DNA of 53,324 bases, taken from positions 83,831 to 137,154 of the forward strand of contig NZ_FNQP01000012.1 of the NCBI RefSeq assembly GCF_900107695.1, given 5' to 3'. Under the pieces are notes generated by a model that searched no databases, was not told the DNA's origin, and was given only the letters and a program-made list of their open reading frames with translations. This stretch comes from Thiothrix caldifontis. Lineage in GTDB: Bacteria > Pseudomonadota > Gammaproteobacteria > Thiotrichales > Thiotrichaceae. Below are positions 27,938 to 36,284 of this stretch, piece after piece. Made by a program: the position numbers and the translations under genes. Position 1 is the stretch's first letter. Every line of letters begins with the position of its first letter.

Positions 27938-29838
27938 ACTGCCTCCTGAGCCACATTTTGCACATCATCCGCATCGGGGAAATGCAGCACAAATGCCGTC
28001 TTGCCCGCCGCATGTTCCGCCACCTGTATTTGCCCGCCATGTTGTTTGACCAGCGTGCGGGTAATGGTCAGCCCCAACCCCGAACCACGCTCATCATGGC
28101 GACGGCTGAAAAACGGGTCAAAAATATGCGCCAGAATCGCGTCGGGAATACCGGTGCCTGTGTCTTCCACCCGAATTTCAACCGTAGCACCCTGTTTGCG
28201 GGTGATGACACGCAATTCGCCGCCCTCTGGCATGGCGTGGAAGGCATTTTGCGCCAGATTCAGGATAATCATACGCACATCGTTATCCGCCGCGAGGATG
28301 CGCGGATTGCTGGCATCCAGTTGCAATGATTCGCCAATCCCCTGTTGTTCACGCTCGAAACGCAATAGCGACAGGGTTTCGCGAATCACACCGTTCACCT
28401 CCACCAGTTCGGGATGTCCGCTGGCAAGCGTGCCCAGTTTCATCAGGCGGCGGGTCACATCAAGGCACTGTTCCACTTGTTCATCCACCAGATGCAGGTA
28501 ATCTTTCAGTTCTGTGACATTTTCCTGCGAGGTATCCAGTATCTGGTCACTGGCTTGCAGGGCAATGCGTACCGATGCCAGCGGGTTATGGATTTCGTGG
28601 GCAACGCCTGCTGCCAACTCGCCCAATGAGGCAAGTTTTTGTTCATGCGAATATTGCACCGCTTTGTCCAGATCGCGTACCGATTCAACCACCAGACATT
28701 CTGACGCAAGGTCTGCCCCGGCTGTCACCGGCAAACGTGCTGCGTAGACTTCGGTGGATAGCAATGAACCATCCTCCCGATGCAAGGTTTCCATGAATTT
28801 CAGGGTTGGTTGTTCGGCACTCAGGGTTGCCAGCGGGCAGCTACGTAACGATGGCGGGCAAGGGGTATCACGCTGGTAAGTGACCTTGTAGCAGTATTGC
28901 TGGCGCAAGGTTTCCGGGCAGGCAACACCGCATTGTTCTGCATAGGCACGGTTTGCCAGCACAATCTGGAAATACGGGTCGATCACCCGCACTCCGTCCG
29001 GCACTGCATCAATCAAACCTTGCAAGAACTGTTCGCGGCTTTGCAATACCTGATGGCTGTGTTGCAAACGTTCCGCCATGTGGTTGAAAGTGTTGGCGAG
29101 GTTTGCCATTTCATCCTTGCCACGCACTAGAACACGGGCGGCGAGGTTGCCTTGCGACAAGGCATGGCTGGCGGTATCAAGGCTGCTGATCGGTTGCAGC
29201 ACATAACGCCGCATAAACCACCATGCCGCACCCGCGCTGAACAGCACTGCAACTGCCCCTGCACCGGTCAACATCAGGATATTTACCCAACCTTTCTCGC
29301 GGATCGGTGCAGCATCGTAATCCACCACCAGAATGCCGTTGACGGGGTGGGATGTGCTACTACCGTGGCATTGCATACATTCCGGCTTATTCTTGACCGG
29401 GTGGAAAGTACGCAATAGTTCACCGCCATTGTTTGGGGTAAAGAAACGGGTGACGGGTTCGAGCGGCAGGCTTGCGGGGGTACAGTCCGGGCAAAATTGC
29501 TGGATGATCGGTGCTTCCGTTTGCCCCAGCCGTTCTTGCTGCGACGCAAAGCGCACCTCACCCGCCGGATTGAGGATCATCACTTCCTTCACCCCCTCCT
29601 GCTTGCCCAAATCGCTGATAATGTCGCGCAATCCTGGCAAGTCGCGGCGCAACATGGCGCGTTCCAGCGACGATTTCAGCAACAGGCTGACCGAATGCGA
29701 GGCTTGGGTACGTTCATCCGCAATCTGCGCACTGTAGAAATAGTAAAACATCAGCAAAAAACACACCGACACCAACCCCAATACCCCAAACAGGAAGATG
29801 ATAAAGCGGCGGCTCAGGTGTTGCGTAGGCATAGGCAC
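27934..29838 (-). CDS. sensor histidine kinase with periplasmic CxxCH haem-type domain and PAS
   Basis: Membrane segments lie near residues 12-36 and 186-207. The periplasmic domain between them contains CPDC (116-119) and a haem c motif CMQCH (154-158) followed by GILVVDYD, as in Tll0287/DUF3365-like sensor domains. HAMP and a PAS domain follow; the PAS ends with a cysteine pattern (YCYKVTYQRDTPCPPSLRSC). The kinase core has VAHEIHNPLASVRI, an N-box (LAQNAFHAM) and GSGLGLTITRTLV. GTG 29838 was chosen because GGGAG precedes it by seven bases. It probably senses a redox-active compound in the periplasm and drives the divergent molybdoenzyme cluster. Confidence 0.9.
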   Translation of the reverse strand: MPMPTQHLSRRFIIFLFGVLGLVSVCFLLMFYYFYSAQIADERTQASHSVSLLLKSSLERAMLRRDLPGLRDIISDLGKQEGVKEVMILNPAGEVRFASQQERLGQTEAPIIQQFCPDCTPASLPLEPVTRFFTPNNGGELLRTFHPVKNKPECMQCHGSSTSHPVNGILVVDYDAAPIREKGWVNILMLTGAGAVAVLFSAGAAWWFMRRYVLQPISSLDTASHALSQGNLAARVLVRGKDEMANLANTFNHMAERLQHSHQVLQSREQFLQGLIDAVPDGVRVIDPYFQIVLANRAYAEQCGVACPETLRQQYCYKVTYQRDTPCPPSLRSCPLATLSAEQPTLKFMETLHREDGSLLSTEVYAARLPVTAGADLASECLVVESVRDLDKAVQYSHEQKLASLGELAAGVAHEIHNPLASVRIALQASDQILDTSQENVTELKDYLHLVDEQVEQCLDVTRRLMKLGTLASGHPELVEVNGVIRETLSLLRFEREQQGIGESLQLDASNPRILAADNDVRMIILNLAQNAFHAMPEGGELRVITRKQGATVEIRVEDTGTGIPDAILAHIFDPFFSRRHDERGSGLGLTITRTLVKQHGGQIQVAEHAAGKTAFVLHFPDADDVQNVAQEAV

Positions 29839-29881
29839 GACATAACTCCCTTATTGGCAATAACGAGTGTAGCGCACATTA

Positions 29882-29945
29882 TGACAAAATGTCTCGATCA
29901 ACTTCTGGCGTGACAGGATGTCATTCACATTATGACATCCTGTCA
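29882..29945. promoter_or_regulatory. three TGACA-N3-TGTCA enhancer-type sites
   Basis: TGACAAAATGTCT (29882-29894), TGACAGGATGTCA (29911-29923) and TGACATCCTGTCA (29933-29945) share one dyad pattern; the last two are exact reverse complements. They lie about 90-155 bases upstream of the -24 element at 30036, the distance usual for NtrC-type activators, and just before the divergent kinase gene. They are the likely binding sites of the sigma-54 activator encoded next door. Confidence 0.8.
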
Positions 29946-30035
29946 TGAATTCATGGTCTACAAGATCTAAAACCAACCAGAAAAACAACAAATAAATCTT
30001 TATTTATTAAATAGTTATGTTTTATTTCCAGCATC

Positions 30036-30051
30036 TGGCACAGTTCCTGCT
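30036..30051 (+). promoter_or_regulatory. sigma-54 (-24/-12) promoter of the molybdoenzyme cluster
   Basis: TGGCACAGTTCCTGCT matches TGGCAC-N5-TTGCW except for one base in the -12 element. GG and GC are correctly ten bases apart. Transcription would start near 30062, about 34 bases before the first gene of the cluster. Confidence 0.75.
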
Positions 30052-30095
30052 GTATAGCGAGTGGATGAAGGATATGAGAGAGGAGAGAACTCGAT

Positions 30096-30380
30096 ATGCG
30101 AATGCACCATTTCCTGTTCGCACTGCTGGCTACTACCGCACAGGCGGACGAGATTACCTATATCGCAGGCACAAACCCGGCGGAACGTCCCGCCACTGCT
30201 CCCGCCATTACTGAGGTTCAGAAAGATGCGGCTTGGTACGCAACCGCGTTAACTGGCGTGGCACAACCTTACCCCGCTTCACTGCACTTTCTGGAAAATC
30301 AGGGCAACTGGTTTAGCCCCTTCACCCATGCTGGCATGACTCCGCCTTACGATCTGCGCGGCTGGCATACCGACAAGTAA
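30096..30380 (+). CDS. small exported protein of unknown function
   Basis: The 94-residue product has a signal peptide (MRMHHFLFALLATTAQA) and a Trp/Pro/His-containing mature part (LHFLENQGNWFSPFTHAGMT, then DLRGWHTDK). There are no cysteines. AGGAG lies ten bases before the ATG. I do not recognise a family. As the first gene behind the sigma-54 promoter it is likely part of the same stimulon as the Met-rich protein and the molybdoenzyme. Confidence 0.7.
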   Translation: MRMHHFLFALLATTAQADEITYIAGTNPAERPATAPAITEVQKDAAWYATALTGVAQPYPASLHFLENQGNWFSPFTHAGMTPPYDLRGWHTDK

Positions 30381-30426
30381 AGTTCTGAAACGTAACCGTT
30401 AGTTAACCTTTCGATGGAGACTTCAA

Positions 30427-31302
30427 ATGAAACAGTTTGTTAAAAAAACCTTGGCTATGTTGGTCGGTGTGATGCTGCTTTCCCCTGTAGTACTTGCCGA
30501 ACAACAGCAAGGCATGGGCGGCATGTCGGGGATGCAAGGTATGAGTGGCATGTCGGGGATGCAGGGCATGGGTGGCATGAGCGGCATGTCAGGCATGGCT
30601 GGTCCTCAGCAAGGTATGAGTGGCATGTCAGGGATGCAGGGCATGGATGGTATGAGCGGCATGTCAGGGATGCAGGGCATGGGTGGTATGTCAGGGATGC
30701 AAGGCATGGATGGTATGAGCGGCATGTCAGGCATGGCAGGCCAACAAGGCACTTGGGTTTGGGTTCCTGACCAAACAGGCATGGGCGGCATGTCAGGGAT
30801 GCAAGGCATGGATGGCATGGATGGCATGGATGGCATGGATGGCATGGATGGCATGAGCGGCATGTCGGGGATGGCTGGACGGCAGCAAGGCATGAGTGGC
30901 ATGTCGGGGATGCAGGGAATGTCCGGCATGGGCGGCATGAATGGCATGTCGGGGATGCAGGGAATGTCCGGCATGGGTGGCATGAATGGCATGTCAGGGA
31001 TGACTGGCATGGCAGGTCAAGGCGGCAAATGGGTTTGGGTGCCTACCCAAACTGGCATGGGCGGTATGTCGGGAATGCAGGGAATGTCCGGTATGGGTGG
31101 TATGTCCGGGATGAACGGCATGTCAGGCATGGCTGGACGGCAGCAAGGCATGAGCGGCATGTCTGGGATGCAAGGTATGGATGGTATGTCGGGCATGAAC
31201 GGCATGTCAGGGATGAGCGGCATGGGTGGCATGTCTGGGATGCAAGGTATGGACGGCATGTCAGGGATGCAGGGGCAAACTTGGACACCTCCAGCAAAAT
31301 AA
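30427..31302 (+). CDS. exported Met-Gly-Ser repeat protein
   Basis: The signal peptide (MKQFVKKTLAMLVGVMLLSP, cleavage after VLA) is followed by about 260 residues built almost only from GM-x units: GMSGMQGM, GMDGM, GMGGM and GMNGM. Roughly every third residue is methionine. The repeats are broken at intervals by AGPQQ, AGRQQ and two copies of a WVWVP(D/T)QTGMGG insert. GGAG precedes the ATG. No cysteine or histidine is seen in the mature part, which argues against a classical metal-thiolate protein. Met-rich periplasmic proteins can bind Cu(I) or serve as oxidant sinks repaired by methionine sulfoxide reductases. It sits directly before the cytochrome and molybdoenzyme genes. Confidence 0.85.
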   Translation: MKQFVKKTLAMLVGVMLLSPVVLAEQQQGMGGMSGMQGMSGMSGMQGMGGMSGMSGMAGPQQGMSGMSGMQGMDGMSGMSGMQGMGGMSGMQGMDGMSGMSGMAGQQGTWVWVPDQTGMGGMSGMQGMDGMDGMDGMDGMDGMSGMSGMAGRQQGMSGMSGMQGMSGMGGMNGMSGMQGMSGMGGMNGMSGMTGMAGQGGKWVWVPTQTGMGGMSGMQGMSGMGGMSGMNGMSGMAGRQQGMSGMSGMQGMDGMSGMNGMSGMSGMGGMSGMQGMDGMSGMQGQTWTPPAK

Positions 31303-31320
31303 ACCTGTAACACCCTGTTA

Positions 31321-31354
31321 CCCCTCCCCATTCCCTCGCGGGGAGGGGGCTTTT
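31321..31354 (+). terminator. G+C-rich hairpin with short T run, possible attenuator
   Basis: CCCCTCCCC (31321-31329) pairs with GGGGAGGGG (31340-31348), followed by GCTTTT. It lies between the Met-rich gene and the cytochrome gene and could reduce read-through, making the Met-rich protein more abundant than the enzymes. It also resembles dispersed C-rich/G-rich repeat units. Confidence 0.5.
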
Positions 31355-31383
31355 GCAGCAGGGAACGGCCAAAGGAGTCATTC

Positions 31384-32322
31384 ATGAATTCAGGCAAAGA
31401 CAAATGGTGGATTGGCGCGATAGCCCTCATTGGCGTGGTTGTCTGGGCACTCACATCCTATCTCACCTCCAGCACTAACAACGCAGCGCTTGCGCCGCCG
31501 ACCGATTCAGGCAAAATCGCCGCAAGCACCACAGTCCCCCCAAAAATAGCAGCTACTGCTGCACCAGCCAATGAAGCACAGGCAGCACCAGCACAACAAG
31601 CTGCCACACCTTCGGTAACGGTCACCGACTATGGACGCGCCCACTACGACCCCATCCATTTCAAACCTGCCATCGACAAAGCCACGGATGCCGATTGCCT
31701 GAAATGCCATCAGGAAGTGTTGGATACCAACACCCGTGACGCATCCCCCGCAGGTTTAAAAAAAGTTAGCACCCTCGCGTGGTATCAAACCCTCGATACC
31801 TACGACGGCGAGCAAATGACCTTCCACCAACGTCACCTGACTGCACCTTTCATCAAAAAAGTCGCCACGATGAGCTGCACCACCTGCCATCAAGGCAATA
31901 ACCCCCGCGATGAAGTATCCAACACAGCGGCTGACAGCCCAACCGATTTAACCATGCGCAAAATGGTTGACCCGAATACCTGTTTGATGTGCCACGGGCA
32001 ATTCCCCTACCAGAACATGGGCTTGCCGGGGCCTTGGCATGAAAGCGGCGCAGCGTTCCAGAACAACTGTTTGCTGTGCCACGCAGCGATCCGCACCACC
32101 CGCCACAAGGTCAATTTCCTCAATGCCGCAGGGATTGAACAGGAAGGTGTTGCCAACAGCGATTCTTGCTACGGCTGCCACGGCGGACGCGCATGGTATC
32201 GCACCAGTTTCCCCTACCCACGCCACGCATGGGCGGGAGCAGGCGCAACCGTCCCTGACTGGGCGAAAGATCGCCCCACCGAATCCGACCTACGTTTCTT
32301 GATTGAAGGGAGCAAGCCATGA
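31384..32322 (+). CDS. membrane-anchored pentahaem c-type cytochrome
   Basis: One N-terminal membrane segment (residues ~9-28) is followed by an Ala/Pro-rich linker. Five haem c motifs follow: CLKCH (105-109), CTTCH, CLMCH, CLLCH and CYGCH, with extra histidines (FHQRH) for axial ligation. AAAGGAG precedes the ATG. The stop overlaps the start of the molybdoenzyme gene in ATGA, so the two are translationally coupled. It likely passes electrons between the quinone pool or soluble cytochromes and the Fe-S subunit, taking the place of a DmsC/NrfD anchor, which is missing here. It is not clearly of the NapC/NrfH type. Confidence 0.88.
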   Translation: MNSGKDKWWIGAIALIGVVVWALTSYLTSSTNNAALAPPTDSGKIAASTTVPPKIAATAAPANEAQAAPAQQAATPSVTVTDYGRAHYDPIHFKPAIDKATDADCLKCHQEVLDTNTRDASPAGLKKVSTLAWYQTLDTYDGEQMTFHQRHLTAPFIKKVATMSCTTCHQGNNPRDEVSNTAADSPTDLTMRKMVDPNTCLMCHGQFPYQNMGLPGPWHESGAAFQNNCLLCHAAIRTTRHKVNFLNAAGIEQEGVANSDSCYGCHGGRAWYRTSFPYPRHAWAGAGATVPDWAKDRPTESDLRFLIEGSKP

Positions 32323-34879
32323 GTGAACCAAGCTGGCAAGACAAGCTGAAATCCGCCCTGAAGATGGATCGGCGCAGCTTCCTCAAAACCACCGCAGTCG
32401 GTTCTGCCGCCATTGCAGCCGGTGGCCTGACGCTCAAACCCAAGGAAGCCCAAGCATTTGCCTATGAACCTTACCCGCGTGATAACGACCTGACCACGGT
32501 CGTCACCAGTTGCGCCCACAATTGCGGCTCGCGCCACATGCTGGTGGCACATAAAAAAGGTGACGTAATCGTGCGCCTTTCCACCGACGATGGGCGTTAC
32601 CAAAAAGGCGGAGAATTCGGCAAGGATACCTTTGAAGAGCCGCAAATGCGCGCGTGTTTGCGCGGGCGTTCCTACCGTTCGCGCCTGTATTCGCAGGAAC
32701 GCCTGCTCTACCCGATGATCAGCACCGGCAAGCGCGGCGAAGGCAAATTCAAACGCGCCTCATGGGATGCGGCACTCGATCATGTCGCGGGCAAAATGGA
32801 AGAGCTGAAAAACAAATACGGCCCCACCGCCCTGCTTGACCAAAGTTACGCGGGCGCATCCTACGGCGTATTGCACAAATCCGACCAGATTGAAGGCTTG
32901 CTGGGGCGTTTCCTTGGCATGTACGGCTGCCGCACCAGTTCGTGGTCAGTGCCATCGTATGAAGGCACGAAATTCAGCTCGAAAACCACCTTCGGCACGA
33001 TTGAAGACGGCAACGAAGATGACACGTTTGCGCATTCCAAACTGATCATTATGTGGGGCTGGAACCCGGCGTATACCTTCCACGGCGGCAACACCTTCTA
33101 CTAATGCGCATGGCGAAGCAGAACGGCTGCAAGTTCGTGCTGGTTGACCCGCAATACACCGATTCAGCGTCTGCGTATGATGCGTGGTGGATTCCGATCC
33201 GCCCCAATACCGATGCGGCGATGATGGCGGGCATGGCGCACTACATTTTTACCAGCAACCTGCAAGACCAAAACTTCATCAATAAGTTTGTGCAAGGCAT
33301 GGACGCTGGCACAATGCCCGACTGGGCGAAGGACAAGGAAAACTTCAAAGATTACATCCTCGGCAAATACGACAACACCCCGAAATCACCGGAGTGGGCA
33401 GCAGAAATCTGCGGGGTTTCCGCAGACGACATTAAGAAATTGGCGCAATTGTACGCCACCACCAAACCTGCCGCGCTCAAAGCGTCCTGGGCTCCGGGGC
33501 GCAATGCTTACGGTGAACAATACAACCGCATGGCAGCCGCATTGCAGTCCATGACCGGCAATATCGGCATTTTGGGCGGTTGTGCGGAAGGCATCGGCAA
33601 GGCATGGCACGCCGAAGGTGTCGCCTACCCTTACGACGAATTCGCCAATGTATTTTACGAATCCATCAAATCTGACCGCTGGGCGCATTGCGTATTGAAC
33701 TACCCCAATGTAAAGCGCGAAGAGATTGGCTTATGGCCGGGTGGCAAAGCGGGTGATGGGGTCATTCCCAATATTCGCGGCATTTTCTGGCAAGGCTCGG
33801 ACTGGTTTAACCAGCTCACCAATATCAATAAAGAAATTCAGGCAATCAACAAGCTGGACTTGGTGGTGTGCAATGACTCCACCATTACCCCGTCCGGCTT
33901 GTATGCGGATGTGCTGTTCCCTATCGCCACCCATTTTGAACGCCATGACGTGGCACTGCCATGGTACAAGGGGCATTACTATATTCACCGCCCCAAAGTG
34001 ATTGAACCACTAGGTGAAAGTAAAACTGACCTGCAAATCTACACCGAACTGGCTTACCGGCTGGGCGGTGATCAGTTTGGCAAGCGTTATAATCCCAAAG
34101 CCAATCGCGATTATTTCCTCTACAACGATGCAGTGGATAACGCCTACCTGCAAGAATGGTGGGAACACAAAGTCATGGCGCATCAACACGTTGATATGTC
34201 GTGGGCAGAATTCCAGAAATACGGCATCTACAAATTCAAGCTGGATCGCCCGCACGTCGCGTTTCAGGATAACGTGGAAAAAGGCGTACCTTGGCCTACC
34301 GCATCCGGCAAGATCGAAATCTTTTCGGGGCAATTGGCGCAGTATGACGACTGGACAAAAACGGCTTACGGCTATGAAATTCCTGCCATCCCCAAATGGA
34401 TTGAGCCGTTTGAGTACTTGGGCGACAAGGAAAAGACCGCCAAACACCCGTTCCATTTAATTTCGCCGCACCCGCGCCACCGCACCCATTCGATTTTCAA
34501 CAATATCGGCTGGTTACGCGAAACCTATGAACAGGAAGTGACTATCAACGCTGCTGATGCGAAAAAGCTCGGTATCAAAACCGGCGATACCGTGGAAGTG
34601 TTCAATGATCGCGGCAAGGTAGTGGTTCCCGCGTATGTGACCGAACGTTGTATGCCCGGTGTGCTGGTGATCTACGAAGGCGCGTGGCTGGATCTGGATG
34701 AAAACGGTATCGACCGTTCCGGCAACCCCGACATGCTGACGCTGGACGAACCCAGCCCCGCCGGTTCGTTTGCCTATAACACGGTGCTGGCAAGCATCCA
34801 GAAAACCGACCTTGCGCACAAACCCGGTTGGGACAGGCTGGCAACTGCCCGCAGCCATGTGTTCCGGCGTGACCTGTAA
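32319..34879 (+). pseudogene. Tat-exported molybdopterin oxidoreductase (DmsA-like catalytic subunit), frameshifted
   Basis: Two frames join into one ~853-residue DMSO-reductase-family protein. The first ends in TAA at 33102-33104 after GGNTFY, and homology resumes at once in the -1 frame with LMRMAKQNGCKFVLVDP. One missing base near 33101-33103 explains this; there is no homopolymer or classical slippery heptamer. A Tat signal (DRRSFLKTTAVGSAAIAAGG) starts the protein. The [4Fe-4S] region reads C65-x3-C69-x3-H73...C113, with His instead of the third Cys. The C-terminal cofactor-binding domain is intact. If the frameshift is a sequencing error, this is the active subunit, perhaps reducing an S-oxide or similar oxyanion. 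Confidence 0.85.
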
Positions 34880-34899
34880 TCTTTCGAGGAGAATCCCCT

Positions 34900-35613
34900 A
34901 TGGCAAACGAGCCAGTACCCAAGAATCCGGTATTACAGGACAAGGCCACGATCAAGGAAGCTATCGTGCGGCACAAAAAAGAGGTTTACACCCCTGTTGT
35001 ACCTGCCCAGCAATTCGGTTTCATCCACAATAACGTCGATTGCATCGGTTGCCGCGCTTGCGAAATCGCTTGTAAGGATAAAAACGGCTTGGCTCCGGGG
35101 CCACGTTTCCGCCGCGTGATGTACGTGGAAGGCGGCACTTACCCGGCGGTGTATGCCTACAAGGTCAATATGTCGTGCAACCATTGCGCCGAACCCGCGT
35201 GCTTGCCGACCTGCCCGACGGGGGCAATCTACAAGCGCAAAAAAGATGGCATCGTCGATATTGATTCCAGCCTGTGCATTGGCTGCCGCCGTTGTGAAGC
35301 CGCTTGCCCGTATGGTGCGCCGCAATTCATCCCCGAACAGAACATCGTCTCCAAATGCAATATGTGTGTGGACGAGATTGATGCAGGGCGCAAACCGTAT
35401 TGCGTGATGGCGTGCATGATGCGGGTGCTCGATATTGGCCCCATCGACAAGCTGCGCGAAGCAACTTACCCCACCAAGGCAATGGCTCCACACGAAAAGG
35501 ACAAGCTGGTACGTCAGGTCAAAAGCATGGCAGACCCGGAATTGACGAACCCTTCGATCGTGTTTATCGCCCATAGCAACGGGCGGGTGGATGAACCCAA
35601 GGAGCCGAAGTAA
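34900..35613 (+). CDS. DmsB-like four-cluster ferredoxin subunit
   Basis: The 237-residue product contains the four cysteine groups of DmsB/NrfC-type subunits: CIGCRACEIACKDKNG, CNHCAEPACLPTCPTGAI, CIGCRRCEAACPYGAP and CNMCVDEIDAGRKPYCVMAC. It should relay electrons between the pentahaem cytochrome and the molybdenum subunit. There is no signal peptide, so it would be co-exported with the Tat-bearing catalytic subunit. GAGGAG precedes the ATG. Its stop overlaps the start of the chaperone gene (TAATG). Confidence 0.93.
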   Translation: MANEPVPKNPVLQDKATIKEAIVRHKKEVYTPVVPAQQFGFIHNNVDCIGCRACEIACKDKNGLAPGPRFRRVMYVEGGTYPAVYAYKVNMSCNHCAEPACLPTCPTGAIYKRKKDGIVDIDSSLCIGCRRCEAACPYGAPQFIPEQNIVSKCNMCVDEIDAGRKPYCVMACMMRVLDIGPIDKLREATYPTKAMAPHEKDKLVRQVKSMADPELTNPSIVFIAHSNGRVDEPKEPK

Positions 35614-36281
35614 TGCAGGATATAGCCCATGACTTGCGGCTGCTGGCAGATTTGCACGCCACGGAATTGACGCGGGAACGGATACAAGCATTACGGGCAA
35701 TGGAGTTTCCCGCCACCAATGAGTTTCCCCCTGAGATACCAGAAAACTTGTTGGATGAACTCGCTTGCGACTTCGCTGACATCTACCTCCACGGCAAATT
35801 CCACAGTTCTCCGCAGGAATCGGTGTGGCTGGATGATGAGGAACTGGTGTGTCAGCAACCGATGTTCGAGGTACGCGAATGGTATGCGCGGTACGGTTTG
35901 GCTGTCCCCAACTGGCGGCGCATGGCGGATGACCATCTAGTGAACCAGTTGCTGTTCGTGGCTTTCCTACTGGAAAAGGCGACGGTGGACAATAATCTGC
36001 AACTATTGGCAGAAGCTGCCCGTTTTCTGGATGAACACCTTTTGCGCTGGTTGCTACCGTTTGCACACCGGGTAGCGCAACGTTGTGCCACTGCGCTTTA
36101 TGCGGAGTTGGCAGTGGAAACAGCTATGTATGTGGAACATACCCGTGACCTGCTGGCGGAAACACTCGGTGTGCCGCGCCTGAGCCATGAGGAAGTCGAA
36201 GTGCAGTTACAGGCGCAACAACTGGCAGAATCTCTCCCTCAGCCGGTGAAGTTTTACCCCGGCGTTGCGCCAAGCTGGTAA
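35613..36281 (+). CDS. TorD/DmsD-family molybdoenzyme chaperone
   Basis: This all-helical 222-residue cytoplasmic protein has the family pattern FADIYLHGKF, then MFEVREWYARYGL, DDHLVNQLLFVAFLL and FLDEHLLRWLLPFA. TorD-type chaperones hold the catalytic subunit and its Tat signal until the cofactor is inserted. Coupling to the Fe-S subunit gene and position inside the cluster make the adjacent molybdoenzyme its client. Confidence 0.88.
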   Translation: MQDIAHDLRLLADLHATELTRERIQALRAMEFPATNEFPPEIPENLLDELACDFADIYLHGKFHSSPQESVWLDDEELVCQQPMFEVREWYARYGLAVPNWRRMADDHLVNQLLFVAFLLEKATVDNNLQLLAEAARFLDEHLLRWLLPFAHRVAQRCATALYAELAVETAMYVEHTRDLLAETLGVPRLSHEEVEVQLQAQQLAESLPQPVKFYPGVAPSW

Positions 36282-36284
36282 GCC

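Noticed and set aside
30520-31290. Repeated DNA in the Met-rich gene considered as a CRISPR-like array
   Set aside because: Units are short, irregular and continuous, with no unique spacers, and they encode a clear protein.
30606-31454. Minus-strand Met/Pro/Ile frames opposite the GM-repeat gene
   Set aside because: They are complements of the repeat codons with no ribosome binding site. The plus frame has a signal peptide and fits the operon.
33053-33103. Independent start of a second gene at the GTG near 33053
   Set aside because: The first residues (GLEPGVYLPRRQ) are out-of-frame translation of the upstream gene. Homology begins only at the frameshift point.
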